DNA of 64,000 nt, taken from NCBI RefSeq assembly GCF_003264855.1, contig NZ_NFZS01000003.1, forward strand, positions 124,001 through 188,000, read 5' to 3'. The notes beneath the pieces were generated by a model that had not been told where the DNA came from, did no database searches, and worked only from the letters and a program-made list of their open reading frames with translations. The translations under genes were made by a program, and so were the position numbers. This DNA is from Dyella jiangningensis (GTDB lineage: Bacteria > Pseudomonadota > Gammaproteobacteria > Xanthomonadales > Rhodanobacteraceae). Positions 38,360-46,939 of this stretch are shown one piece after another (positions within the stretch are counted from its first letter, which is position 1; every line of letters begins with the position of its first letter).

Positions 38360-39046
38360 ATGGCCAGCCGCGGCGGCAAGCAAGGCAAGGTTCGCCGGCT
38401 TCGCGTCCTGCTCGCGGACGAGCATCGCTGCGTTGCCGAAGGGCTGGCGGGCCTGCTCGCCAAACGCACCGACTCCGTGCGCATCGTGCATGACGGCGAG
38501 GCGCTGTTGCTGGCCGCACTCAACGGCGAGGCCGATCTGGTGATCACCGATATCGCGCTCGCACCCTTCAGCGCCCTGCATGCATTGAGGCGATTGCGCA
38601 AGCAAGGCTGCGAGGTGCCCGTGATCGTGCTTTCCACGCATGGCGAACCACTGATCGTGCGCGAAGCCATGCAGGCCGGTGCCAATGGCTACATCCTCAA
38701 GCAATCGACCAGCGATGAGCTCTACAGCGCCATCGAAGCAGTCGCCGCCGGCAACCAGTACGTCTCCCCGGAGCTGATGGCGTCGCTGTTGCAGGCTCCC
38801 GAGGCGGCGCACCGGCTCACGAGACGACAACACGACGTGATCCGCTGCATGGCAAGGGGCCTGCGCACCAGCGAGATCGCCGCCACGCTCGGCATTTCGG
38901 TTCGCACGGTGGAAAGCCACCGGCAGGCGTTGCTCGATCTGCTCGGCGTGCACAGCGGCGTGGCTTTGATCCGCGAAGCCGAGCGCCTGGGGTTGATCCC
39001 GCTCACGCCCTACGACGCCCATGCCAACGGTGGAGAAGAACCATGA
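38360..39046 (+). CDS. NarL/FixJ-family response regulator with atypical phosphorylation loop
   Basis: 228 residues: REC domain (VLLADEHRCVAEGL, phospho-Asp in VITDIALAPFSAL, VLSTHGE, GYILKQS) and LuxR HTH (LTRRQHDVIRCMARGLRTSEIA; VRTVESHRQALLDLLGV). The loop after the phospho-Asp lacks the usual MPxxxG and reads IALAPF, so its phosphorylation behaviour may differ. Third paralogue of the cluster, divergent from the kinase operon and followed 83 bases later by envelope genes on the same strand. Confidence 0.9.
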   Translation: MASRGGKQGKVRRLRVLLADEHRCVAEGLAGLLAKRTDSVRIVHDGEALLLAALNGEADLVITDIALAPFSALHALRRLRKQGCEVPVIVLSTHGEPLIVREAMQAGANGYILKQSTSDELYSAIEAVAAGNQYVSPELMASLLQAPEAAHRLTRRQHDVIRCMARGLRTSEIAATLGISVRTVESHRQALLDLLGVHSGVALIREAERLGLIPLTPYDAHANGGEEP

Positions 39047-39128
39047 TCGTGATCGGCTCGTTCCCGCCCTGCATGCGCGTTGCGCCTGTCATCCACGCTA
39101 TCCGCATCGAAAGAGGAGGATCCACGTC

Positions 39129-39710
39129 ATGAGGCCACTCCGCTACGTCGTACTGCTTGCATCCTCGCTGCTCGTGGCGTGCTCCGCCGTCACCGTCACT
39201 AACCAATGGAAGGACCCGACCTGGGCCGGCCCACCGGTTTCCAACGTGCTCGTGCTCGGCATCGCCAAGAGCGACACCAATCGCCGCCTGTTCGAAGACA
39301 CGCTCGCCGAACAGCTGCATGCCGCGGGCGTCACGGCCGAGGAGAGCTACGCCGTGATCCCGTTGGGTGGCGGGTCCCAGGAAAAACTCGTCGAACTGGT
39401 GAAGAACAGCGGGGCGCAGGCCTTGCTGGCGACGCGTGTCCAGCGCGTCGAGCAGAAGACCAACGAAATGACCTCGGGGCCGGCCTATGGCCGTTTCTAT
39501 TCGTGGTACGGCAACGCCTGGTCGATGTCCCCCGAACTCACGCAATACGATGTGGTCACTTTGGAAACCAGCGTGTGGGATCTGAAAACCGAGAAGGTCA
39601 TCTGGTCCACCACCACCGAAAACGTCAGTTCTACCAACATACCGCAGGCCGTGCGCCAGCTCGCGTCCACGCTTATCCCCAAGCTCAAGAGCGACGGTGT
39701 GATTCGCTGA
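39129..39710 (+). CDS. Lipoprotein of unknown function (DUF4136-like)
   Basis: 193 residues from ATG 39129, with AGGAGG at 39114-39119. Signal peptide with lipobox LLVAC (Cys 18), so a membrane-anchored lipoprotein. The mature domain has TNQWKDPTWAGPPVSNVLVLGI, FEDTLAEQLHAAGVTAEESY and a C-terminal VWDLKTEKVIWSTTTENVSS, a nucleotide-independent alpha/beta pattern seen in DUF4136-like lipoproteins. The earlier ATG at 39021 overlaps the regulator gene and is rejected. Function unknown. Confidence 0.75.
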   Translation: MRPLRYVVLLASSLLVACSAVTVTNQWKDPTWAGPPVSNVLVLGIAKSDTNRRLFEDTLAEQLHAAGVTAEESYAVIPLGGGSQEKLVELVKNSGAQALLATRVQRVEQKTNEMTSGPAYGRFYSWYGNAWSMSPELTQYDVVTLETSVWDLKTEKVIWSTTTENVSSTNIPQAVRQLASTLIPKLKSDGVIR

Positions 39711-39774
39711 GCTGGAACGAGGGCGGCGTGGTCTTCGCCGCCATTGCGCTTTTCCTTTCCCACGGAGCGCCAAC

Positions 39775-40242
39775 ATGAATAACCTCGCCGTCCGTCTCAT
39801 CACCCTGGGCTGTTGCGCCATCGCCACCGCTGCCCTTGCCCAGCAACCACCGCCGATGCCGGTGGCCTATCCGGCCCAAGGCCAGAACGCGGCCCAGCAG
39901 CAGGCGGACAAGAGCGCCTGCATGTCGTGGGCACAGACCAATGCGCCGACGCAACCGGTGCCCGCGCAGCAGACCGGCCCCGCCGTTGGCGGAGGACAGC
40001 GTGTCGCCGGCGCGGCACGAGGCGCGGCGGCCGGCGCCGTGATCGGCGGCGTTGCCAATGACGATGCCGGCCACGGCGCCAAGGTGGGCGCCACCGCCGG
40101 CGTGGTGGCCGGCGGGATGCGTGCGCGACAACAGCGGCGCGAGCAGAACGCGGCAGCGGCCCAGGTGCAAAGCAACAACGCCACGAATGTCGGCCAGGCG
40201 TACAGCGCCTGCATGCAGGGCAAGGGTTATACCGTCAACTGA
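39775..40242 (+). CDS. Exported glycine-zipper protein
   Basis: 155 residues with a signal peptide (NLAVRLITLGCCAIATAALA). The centre (about 75-115) is a glycine zipper: VAGAARGAAAGAVIGGVAND and GAKVGATAGVVAGGM, two membrane-compatible helices with small residues every fourth place. A Cys in each flank (KSACMSW and YSACMQGKGY) could pair. Such proteins insert in or associate with the outer membrane. Fifth base set upstream has no strong ribosome site. Last rightward gene before a convergent hairpin. Confidence 0.8.
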   Translation: MNNLAVRLITLGCCAIATAALAQQPPPMPVAYPAQGQNAAQQQADKSACMSWAQTNAPTQPVPAQQTGPAVGGGQRVAGAARGAAAGAVIGGVANDDAGHGAKVGATAGVVAGGMRARQQRREQNAAAAQVQSNNATNVGQAYSACMQGKGYTVN

Positions 40243-40259
40243 CGAACCTCTGTGGGATG

Positions 40260-40284
40260 GCGTGGCGCGGTGTCAGCGCCACGC
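40260..40284. terminator. Convergent hairpin between glycine-zipper and barrel genes
   Basis: GCGTGGCGC (40260-40268), 7-base loop, GCGCCACGC (40276-40284). The stop codon of the leftward barrel gene lies at the loop. No T-run, so only a probable terminator. Confidence 0.45.
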
Positions 40285-41523
40285 GCTACCCACCTGGATG
40301 TAATACGCGTGGTCGTCCTGGCTGCGTGCCCAGTCGAGGCCTGCGTACAAGCCCAGCGCGCGTGCGATCAGGTAACGAAAACCGACGCCCTCCGTCGCGT
40401 GCGTGCTGGCATCCCCGAAACCAACGCGCCGTCCCCATGCCTTGCCTGCACCACCGAAGCCGATCAGGGCCCAGCGCGGCGTGAGATTCCAGCGCAGCTC
40501 CGCCTCGATCATGCCGACGTTCTCGTCCTGGTAACGACCGTAGGAAATGCCGCGCAGGTCGATCGATGGCAATTGGTAGAACGGCGTCTCGCCCCGGGCG
40601 GCCCGGACATCGGCGCGCAAGCCGAGCACCCAGCTTTGCGCGACGGGTAGATAGCCGTAGACGTGCGTGCGATAGGTCTGGAAGGTGTTGTCGCTGCCGA
40701 ACGCCGGCGCATACGCCGTCCCTTCCAGGCGCCACAGCCAACCCCTCGATGGCGTGAGCGTGTTGTCGCGCGAATCGTAGCTGAGCCCCAAGCCAAGCCC
40801 CGACGCGCGGCTGGCAAAATCCTTGGGCTGGAAGTACGGGCGATCGCTTTGCAGGTTGAGACGGCTATCCAGATCCATGTAGATCCATCGCCCCGACAGG
40901 AACCAGTCGCTGCGCCCCAGGCGCCGTGACACTTGCTGGTAAGCGAAGATGCCATCGAGGTTGTAGCCGATCTTGTGCGATTCCTGCAGCAGTCCCTGCG
41001 TATAGAAGTCCAGGTTCACCGAGGCCTTGCCGGCGAGAGCCGCGTAACGCCAGCTGTCGTCCTTGAAGTGGAAGCTGCCGCCGCCGCCGAACCCCCACGT
41101 GCCATTCTCGGTCTTGAAGGCGCCCACACCGTAGATGTTCGGCGGAATGCGGTCGCCCCGTTCCTTCGATGCTTCCGACTGCGGCGGGCGCTGGAAAAAC
41201 ACGGCCGCCAATCCACCGCCGGTGCCCACGGCCGGTTCGGTGATGATGATCGGCACCAGCAGCGCACCCTTGTGCTGCAGCAGCCATCGCGACATGTCGA
41301 CATCGCCGTCCTTGGGATCCTTGAAGGCGTCCCACCATGAGCCTTTCGGCGCATCGCCTGTGTCAGCCGCAATGGCAGACGGCAAGCCTGGATCGACCGC
41401 GGCATGCGAAGCGACCTCGTTCACCGGGACTTCCCTGGTGTCCTCTCCCGGCATGGCATGAACCTGCTGCACGGCAGCGGCCCATACCATCAGCGACCAA
41501 GCAAGGCTGTGTTTGCGTGCCAT
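40273..41523 (-). CDS. Outer-membrane barrel of the BamA/TamA (bacterial surface antigen) family
   Basis: 416 residues from ATG 41523 (MARKHSLAWSLMVWAAAVQQVHA signal peptide). About 80 residues of linker precede VPIIITEPAVGTGGGLAAVFF, then repeated amphipathic strands with alternating aromatic residues: GLGLSYDSRDNTLTPSRGWL is the Omp85 signature region, and the chain ends AYYIQVGSAWR. POTRA domains are missing, so it is a short, barrel-only member. A 13-residue longer start (41562) is less likely. Dyad E stands 163 bases upstream. Confidence 0.82.
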   Translation of the reverse strand: MARKHSLAWSLMVWAAAVQQVHAMPGEDTREVPVNEVASHAAVDPGLPSAIAADTGDAPKGSWWDAFKDPKDGDVDMSRWLLQHKGALLVPIIITEPAVGTGGGLAAVFFQRPPQSEASKERGDRIPPNIYGVGAFKTENGTWGFGGGGSFHFKDDSWRYAALAGKASVNLDFYTQGLLQESHKIGYNLDGIFAYQQVSRRLGRSDWFLSGRWIYMDLDSRLNLQSDRPYFQPKDFASRASGLGLGLSYDSRDNTLTPSRGWLWRLEGTAYAPAFGSDNTFQTYRTHVYGYLPVAQSWVLGLRADVRAARGETPFYQLPSIDLRGISYGRYQDENVGMIEAELRWNLTPRWALIGFGGAGKAWGRRVGFGDASTHATEGVGFRYLIARALGLYAGLDWARSQDDHAYYIQVGSAWR

Positions 41524-41685
41524 CCCGGCCCTCGCAAGCAGTTCGATGTCGGGTCCGCTCATCCGCAGGCGCCGTCGGCGCGCGGCCTGCCCGTGAGGGC
41601 GGAAGCGTGCGCGTCAACGACGCGCAAGGTCAGCTTGCCGCACGGCACGCAGGCGGCACAGCGCAAATACTCGGTAGTCGGCTAG

Positions 41686-41695
41686 GTAAATCTAC
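41686..41695. promoter_or_regulatory. GTA-N4-TAC dyad E
   Basis: GTAAATCTAC in the context GCTAGGTAAATCTACCCGGT. Located between the DUF2950 stop and the barrel gene start, both leftward, so it probably controls the barrel gene. Confidence 0.6.
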
Positions 41696-41729
41696 CCGGT
41701 CGTCCGTCGCCGTCGCACGGAGCGTCGGC

Positions 41730-42629
41730 TCACTGCTCGGGCTTGACCTCTTGCCAGCTGCTGTCGGGATCGAAGGATTTCATCGCCTCGGCGATGCTCG
41801 CCCCGTTCTTGCCCAGGTCCTTCTCGAAGACCTCGCCATCATGGCTCACCATGAAACTCATCACGCCGGTCTCGCCGTACTGCGAGGGCCATGCAATGAG
41901 CGCGAAGCCACTGGTCATACGCCCGCCCACGACGTAGTTGTAGGCGCCGCCCGGTGCCGACGGCCCTTGCGAGGTGAGGATGCGGTAGCGGTAGCCGTGG
42001 AAATCCGGCCCCGTGGGCTCTTCGCCCACGAACCGTTCGCCCAGTGGACTCTGGGGTCCGTCGCCCGTCGCTGGCCAGTACAGTCCATCGTGCTTGCCGG
42101 GACTGCTCCTGAGCTTCTGTGCGTATTGCAGCACGTGATCGCCATCGCGATCCTCCGCCGCATACTCGCGCTGGGCGTCGTAGTACGCGAGCATCGCCTG
42201 TTCGGCTGCCAGTTCGTTCGCGCCGATGCGGCGAACACGAATTTCTTCGGCACCTTTCTTCAGATCGAAGTGCCAACCGTCCTTGCCCTGCACCATGGGC
42301 AAGGGCAGCACCCAGTTCTCGGAACCGACATTGAGATGCGCCACGCCGTCGGCGGTCTCGATGCGATGGCTTTCGTCATAACGCTTGAGGAACAGATCGA
42401 CGTCATCGCGATCGATACCTTCCGTCGGTATGTAGTCCTTCCAGTCGGCACCCAGCACCTTGGCGAAAGCGACCTTGTCGCTATCGCGCAAGGCTTTGAC
42501 GAAGGCCGTGACTGCGGCATCCGCCGTTGGGTAGCTGGCTTCCTGCGCCATGACGAAGGAAGCGGCGGTGAAGCCCGACCACAGCGTCAGGGCCAGCACG
42601 AAGCGAAGTGTCCATGGATTGCGGTTCAT
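41730..42629 (-). CDS. DUF2950 exported protein
   Basis: 299 residues with signal peptide (RFVLALTLWSGFTAASFVMA). Family marks: YPTADAAVTAFVKALRDSD, GWHFDLKKGAEEIRVRRIG, GANELAAEQAMLAYYDAQREYA, DGLYWPATGDGPQSPLG and FHGYRYRILTSQGPSAPGGA. DUF2950 genes usually sit next to DUF3300 genes, as here: start is only 2 bases after the DUF3300 stop. Function of the family is unknown; it is periplasmic. Confidence 0.9.
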   Translation of the reverse strand: MNRNPWTLRFVLALTLWSGFTAASFVMAQEASYPTADAAVTAFVKALRDSDKVAFAKVLGADWKDYIPTEGIDRDDVDLFLKRYDESHRIETADGVAHLNVGSENWVLPLPMVQGKDGWHFDLKKGAEEIRVRRIGANELAAEQAMLAYYDAQREYAAEDRDGDHVLQYAQKLRSSPGKHDGLYWPATGDGPQSPLGERFVGEEPTGPDFHGYRYRILTSQGPSAPGGAYNYVVGGRMTSGFALIAWPSQYGETGVMSFMVSHDGEVFEKDLGKNGASIAEAMKSFDPDSSWQEVKPEQ

Positions 42630-42631
42630 GG

Positions 42632-44077
42632 TCAGACTCCTAGGCGACGGCGTCCGCCACCACCGCCACGACTGGGCGCTGGGCGTGACATCTGCCGGCC
42701 ACCACCGCCGCCGGCACCACGTGACTGGGACATCGAACGCTGGCTCGCCTGTCCACGATTCATCTGCGAGCGCGACGATCCGGGCGATTGCGAGCCGCTG
42801 AATGCATTGTTGCGAGCGCCACCCGACTGCCGGTTGCCACCGAAATCCTGGCGTGAGCCACCGCGATCTGCTCCACTGAAATTGCCACGGTCGGCCACCT
42901 GGCCACCACCGCGATTTCCCCCGTTGACGTTGCCGCGATCCCCTGCGCCCTGCCCTCCGCGATTGCCGCCGGACGGACGGTTGAGCGCCGCACCGGTCTC
43001 TCCTGCACCACGCCGTGCAGCCATGGAGGAACCATTGTTCGTGGCGCGGTCGAAGCTCTGCAGCGAATTCTGTCGACTGGCATCGCGGGCCGAATCACGA
43101 CCGCGGAACGCTTCGCGCTGTTGCGAACCACCTCGGCCCTGGTCAAAGCGCTGGCGGCTGGCGGAGTCGCGATAAGGCGTGCCTCGTCGATTGTCGGGAT
43201 TGTGGTTCCATCGCTGGTTGCCGTTGCCGGAGATGCGGTTGTTGACGTTGTTGACGCTGTTGTAGCGATTGACGTTGACGTTCACGTCGCCGTGGCCCCA
43301 GTTGAAACCGCCCCACAACGCACCGGTGATCGCGATGCCCACGCCGAAGGCCATGCCCGCGGCCAGGGCCTGGCCCGGGTAGTAGCCATACGGCGGCGGC
43401 CAATACGTCGGCGGATAGGAGGGATACGGCCATGCGCCGTAAACCACCGTCGGGTTGTATTGCGGCACGTACACCACCTGCGGATTCGAGGGTTCGATCT
43501 GGATGATGGTGGTGCCTTCGGTCGATCCCGGTGGCGCCGCCTGCTCGGTCACCTTCTGCTGCTCGTTCGACTTGAGATTGCCCGATGCCTTCGCCTGCGC
43601 ACGCAATCGCTGCACCGACGCCATCACGTCGTCGGGCTGCGCCAGGAACGCATCACCCACGTTCTGCACCCAGTCGGGATGCTCCTTCATCTGTGCGAGC
43701 ACCTGCGGAAACGCCACCAGCGATTGCACGCTGGGATCCCAGGGCTTGGTGTTCACCTGCTTGACCGCGTCGTCGCCCTTCGCCTTCGGGTTGGCCGCCG
43801 ACCAGGCTGCTGCTTCGGCGACGTCGCTCGGATACGTCGTGGCCATGAATATCTGCGAGAGCAGTGCATCCGGATAGAGCGCCACCGGCGCCAGCATCTG
43901 ATCAAGCTGCTGGTTGTTGTAGATCTTCTGGCTCTGGGCCTGGTTCTGGCTCTGGGCCTGGTTCTGGGGTTGCGGCTGGCTCGCCTGCGCATGGACCGCG
44001 CCCGAAAGCACGATCGGCAACAACGCAAAACGCCAGAGGCACGTCCGCAGGAACCCACAACGCATCGTCGTCTTCAT
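42632..44077 (-). CDS. DUF3300 exported protein with Gly/Asn/Arg-rich tail
   Basis: 481 residues with signal peptide (basic start, LWRFALLPIVLSGAVHA). A Gln-rich linker, then the DUF3300 domain (about 50-225): LDQMLAPVALYPDALLSQIFMATTYPSDVAEAA, WDPSVQSLVAFPQVL and IEPSNPQVVYVPQYNPTVVYG. After a short glycine-rich hydrophobic stretch (AAGMAFGVGIAITGALWGG) the last 200 residues are low-complexity (Gly, Asn, Arg, Ser, Gln). First gene of the DUF3300-DUF2950 operon, with dyad F 92 bases upstream. Function unknown. Confidence 0.88.
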   Translation of the reverse strand: MKTTMRCGFLRTCLWRFALLPIVLSGAVHAQASQPQPQNQAQSQNQAQSQKIYNNQQLDQMLAPVALYPDALLSQIFMATTYPSDVAEAAAWSAANPKAKGDDAVKQVNTKPWDPSVQSLVAFPQVLAQMKEHPDWVQNVGDAFLAQPDDVMASVQRLRAQAKASGNLKSNEQQKVTEQAAPPGSTEGTTIIQIEPSNPQVVYVPQYNPTVVYGAWPYPSYPPTYWPPPYGYYPGQALAAGMAFGVGIAITGALWGGFNWGHGDVNVNVNRYNSVNNVNNRISGNGNQRWNHNPDNRRGTPYRDSASRQRFDQGRGGSQQREAFRGRDSARDASRQNSLQSFDRATNNGSSMAARRGAGETGAALNRPSGGNRGGQGAGDRGNVNGGNRGGGQVADRGNFSGADRGGSRQDFGGNRQSGGARNNAFSGSQSPGSSRSQMNRGQASQRSMSQSRGAGGGGGRQMSRPAPSRGGGGGRRRLGV

Positions 44078-44168
44078 GGTGCCGCTCCCATGCCGCCTTT
44101 GGCGCCCGCATCAGCTTGACTCCACCGACGCCCGGTCTGCCACTGCATTTATGCGGTAGCTGCGCTAA

Positions 44169-44178
44169 GTAAAACTAC
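44169..44178. promoter_or_regulatory. GTA-N4-TAC dyad F
   Basis: GTAAAACTAC in the context GCTAAGTAAAACTACCTAGG. It stands in the divergent gap of the DUF3300 operon (start 44077) and the outer-membrane protein gene (start 44314) and could serve both. Confidence 0.6.
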
Positions 44179-44313
44179 CTAGGCGTGGCGCCCGAGGTGT
44201 CCGTGTTCCAGACCTCCGTAGAAATACGCATGGGCGGATACGTAATAGTTCGCTGTGTGCAGGCGGGGAAACGTTCCACCATAAACGCACCATTTCCGTG
44301 GGGAGCATTCGTC

Positions 44314-45162
44314 ATGCGCCGTTTCATCACCCTGCATCACAGGTATTTCGTGCTCTCCCTCGGCCTGGCAATCGCAGCGTCGCTTGCTGCGCCCGCCGCC
44401 AAGGCCGACACATCGGATTTCTGGGACGGCAACTGGCACGGCAACATCCAGCCCTATGTCTGGCTGCCTGGCATCAGCGCAGAGACGCGCTACCAGTTGC
44501 CCAACAACGGTGGCGAGGTGCAGCAGAAGACGGACAACAACATCTTCTCCTACCTCAGTGGCGCTTTCATGCTCGACGGCACCGTGCGCAAGGGCGACTG
44601 GGGCATGTACGGCGACATCGACTGGGTGAAATTCAGCGGTGAAAAGGGACGTTTCACCGATATCGGCGGCGACCGGATCGGCGCCGGCGCGAACCTCGAT
44701 ACGCGATGGGGCTTGAAGGGCGGCATGGTGAACCTGGCCGGCCTTTACACCATCGCCCATACGGGACAGGGCTTCATCGATCTGTTGTTCGGCGTACGCT
44801 ACCTCTGGGTCAAGGGCAACCTCGACTGGAACTTCTCGCTCAACGGCAACGCCGGCAACGTCAACATCGCCCGCAGCGGCCATCTCAACAACCAGATGCA
44901 TGTCACCGATGGCATCATCGGCATACGCGGCAATTGGTCACCGTTCGAGGACAAGCGCTGGTTCTTCCCCTATTACCTGGACTTCGGCGCGGGCAGCTCG
45001 GACACGACGTACAAGTTCAGTTTCGGCGTCGCCTACGGTTTCGATTGGGGCGACATCGGCTTCAGCTACCGCGACATCAATTACAGCCACAGCGGCAACG
45101 ACAAGTTCATCAAGGACCTGACGCTGAGCGGCCCGACGTTCAGCGTCAACTGGAACTTCTGA
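44314..45162 (+). CDS. Outer-membrane beta-barrel protein, function unknown
   Basis: 282 residues from ATG 44314, GGGGAG at 44300-44305. Signal peptide (FVLSLGLAIAASLAAPAAKA), then a chain of about ten amphipathic strands: GNIQPYVWLPGISAETRY, GDWGMYGDIDWVKFSG, DLLFGVRYLWVKGNL, FGVAYGFDWGDIGFSYRDI, ending in SVNWNF with the C-terminal Phe used for outer-membrane assembly. Resembles porin-like or OmpW/OmpX-type single barrels, but no ligand can be named. Divergent from DUF3300 across dyad F. Confidence 0.8.
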   Translation: MRRFITLHHRYFVLSLGLAIAASLAAPAAKADTSDFWDGNWHGNIQPYVWLPGISAETRYQLPNNGGEVQQKTDNNIFSYLSGAFMLDGTVRKGDWGMYGDIDWVKFSGEKGRFTDIGGDRIGAGANLDTRWGLKGGMVNLAGLYTIAHTGQGFIDLLFGVRYLWVKGNLDWNFSLNGNAGNVNIARSGHLNNQMHVTDGIIGIRGNWSPFEDKRWFFPYYLDFGAGSSDTTYKFSFGVAYGFDWGDIGFSYRDINYSHSGNDKFIKDLTLSGPTFSVNWNF

Positions 45163-45186
45163 AGGGCACGGACCACGTCATCCACC

Positions 45187-45227
45187 CTGAGCGGGCCTGG
45201 CAGGCAGGCCCTGCCTGGACCGCTCAG
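45187..45227. terminator. Large hairpin between outer-membrane protein gene and recJ
   Basis: CTGAGCGG (45187-45194) pairs with CCGCTCAG (45220-45227), and inside GCCTGGCAGGC / GCCTGC-type sequence can extend the structure. It overlaps the recJ stop codon. No T-run; probable but weakly supported terminator for both convergent genes. Confidence 0.4.
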
Positions 45228-46939
45228 GCGGGTTCGATGTAACGCAGCAGCAGGCGAGCGCTCTCGCGCCCCTGCCAGTCGTTGATCACCAGCTCGTAGA
45301 CGGCGCGCAGCACCGACGGTGGCGGCGTGCCTTCGTACGCGTTGAACATCACCGCGTCATGGACCGAGCCATCGCGCGGATCGCGCAGATGGAGGCGCAG
45401 GTGCTTGTCACCCATCACGCGCCAGCTCGCACACTCGAACAGGTTGTCGAACAGCGGCTCAGGGAACGCCTGCCCCCACGGCCCTGCCGCACGCAATTGG
45501 CGCGCCAGATCCAGCGTGGCAGCACCCGCCGGAAGTTCGCCATCGGTGAGCTGCACCGCCTGCAGGTGATCCTCGTCGAGCCATTCGCGCGCGATCGCAT
45601 CGAAGGCTTCGGCGAAGCGCGCATAGTCTTCCGTCTTCAGGCTGAGCCCCGCCGCCATCGCGTGTCCGCCGAAGCGCGCAATGAGGCCGGGATGCCGGGC
45701 ATCGATCATTGCCAGCGCATCGCGGATATGAAAGCCCGCGATGGAACGCGCCGAGCCTCGCAACTCCTCGGTCATCTCTTCGCTGGCCGGAGCGAAGGCG
45801 ATCACGGGACGATGCAGGCGTTCCTTCAACTTGGACGCCACCAGCCCCACCACGCCGGCGTGCCATGTGGGTTCGTACAGCGCCACGCCGATCGCATCGG
45901 TCTCGATCGTGTGCGACAGCATCACCTCCGCCTCGGCCACCATGGCGGCCTGCAGTTCGCGGCGTTCCTGGTTGATCGAACTCAGCAGTTCGGCATATCG
46001 GCGCGCTTGCGCGATATCGTCGGTGAGCAGGCATTCCACGCCGATGCGCATGTCTTCCAACCGGCCTGCCGCGTTGAGGCGGGGGCCGACGGCATAGCCC
46101 AGATCGCTCGCGCACAGTGTGGCAAGACTGCGCGAGCTGGCTTCCACCAGTGCCGTGACACCTGCACAACCGTGTCCGCTGCGCAGGCGGCGCAAGCCGG
46201 CTTCGACCAGCACGCGATTGTTGAAATCGAGCGGCACGAGGTCGGCCACCGTGCCTACCGCGACCAGATCGAGCAGCGTGGACAGGTCCGGCTCGCCGCC
46301 ATCCGCAAACGCACCTTGCTCGCGCAGCGCACCGCGCAAGGCGAGCAGCAGGTAGAACATCACGCCGACGCCCGCCAGGGCCTTGCTGGGAAAGGCATCG
46401 TCGGCCAGGTTCGGATTGACCATGGCGTCGGCTTCCGGCAACTGCTCGCCGGGCAGGTGGTGATCTGTGACGATCACGCGGATGCCCTGCGCCTTCGCCG
46501 CCGCGACACCCGCGACACTCGCGACACCGTTGTCCACGGTGACGATCAGTTGCGGCCTGGGCTCCAGCGACTCGACCAGCGCGGGGCTCAGGCCATAACC
46601 ATGGATAAAGCGATTCGGCACCGCGTAATCGACGTGCTTTGCACCCAGCATGCGCAATCCACGCACGGCGACCGCCGTTCCCGTCGCGCCGTCGCAGTCG
46701 TAATCGCCCGCGATCATGATGTGCCAGTCGCCGCGGATGGCCTCAATCAGCAAGGCCACGGCTTCATGCATGCCGCCGAGCTGCTGCGGCGACAGCAGAC
46801 GCGCGAGCCGATACTCGGCCTGCTCGGGAGACAACACGCCACGTGCCGCATACACCTGCTGCACCACTGGATGGACGGCATTGCTCCAGCCACCTGGCAT
46901 GCCCTGCGGCACGCGGCGACGCAGGCTGAGCACCTTCAT
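45224..46939 (-). CDS. recJ: Single-strand-DNA-specific exonuclease RecJ
   Basis: 5'-3' ssDNA exonuclease for recombination and repair. 571 residues from ATG 46939. DHH-family metal motifs: AGDYDCDGATGTA (79-84 core), VTVDNGV (Asp 136), VTDHHLPG (159-164), then DLVAVGTVADLVPL and the DHHA1 GGHAMAAGLSL. The C-terminal OB fold has LRLHLRDPRDGSVHDAVMFN. Its ATG overlaps the stop of the preceding rpfE-type gene (ATGA). The frame continues upstream through that gene and is a shadow there. Confidence 0.96.
   Translation of the reverse strand: MKVLSLRRRVPQGMPGGWSNAVHPVVQQVYAARGVLSPEQAEYRLARLLSPQQLGGMHEAVALLIEAIRGDWHIMIAGDYDCDGATGTAVAVRGLRMLGAKHVDYAVPNRFIHGYGLSPALVESLEPRPQLIVTVDNGVASVAGVAAAKAQGIRVIVTDHHLPGEQLPEADAMVNPNLADDAFPSKALAGVGVMFYLLLALRGALREQGAFADGGEPDLSTLLDLVAVGTVADLVPLDFNNRVLVEAGLRRLRSGHGCAGVTALVEASSRSLATLCASDLGYAVGPRLNAAGRLEDMRIGVECLLTDDIAQARRYAELLSSINQERRELQAAMVAEAEVMLSHTIETDAIGVALYEPTWHAGVVGLVASKLKERLHRPVIAFAPASEEMTEELRGSARSIAGFHIRDALAMIDARHPGLIARFGGHAMAAGLSLKTEDYARFAEAFDAIAREWLDEDHLQAVQLTDGELPAGAATLDLARQLRAAGPWGQAFPEPLFDNLFECASWRVMGDKHLRLHLRDPRDGSVHDAVMFNAYEGTPPPSVLRAVYELVINDWQGRESARLLLRYIEPA

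Noticed and set aside
37928-39022. 365-residue N-terminal extension of the histidine kinase
   Set aside because: It is antisense to the divergent response regulator and lacks any domain; the membrane domain begins properly at 37927.
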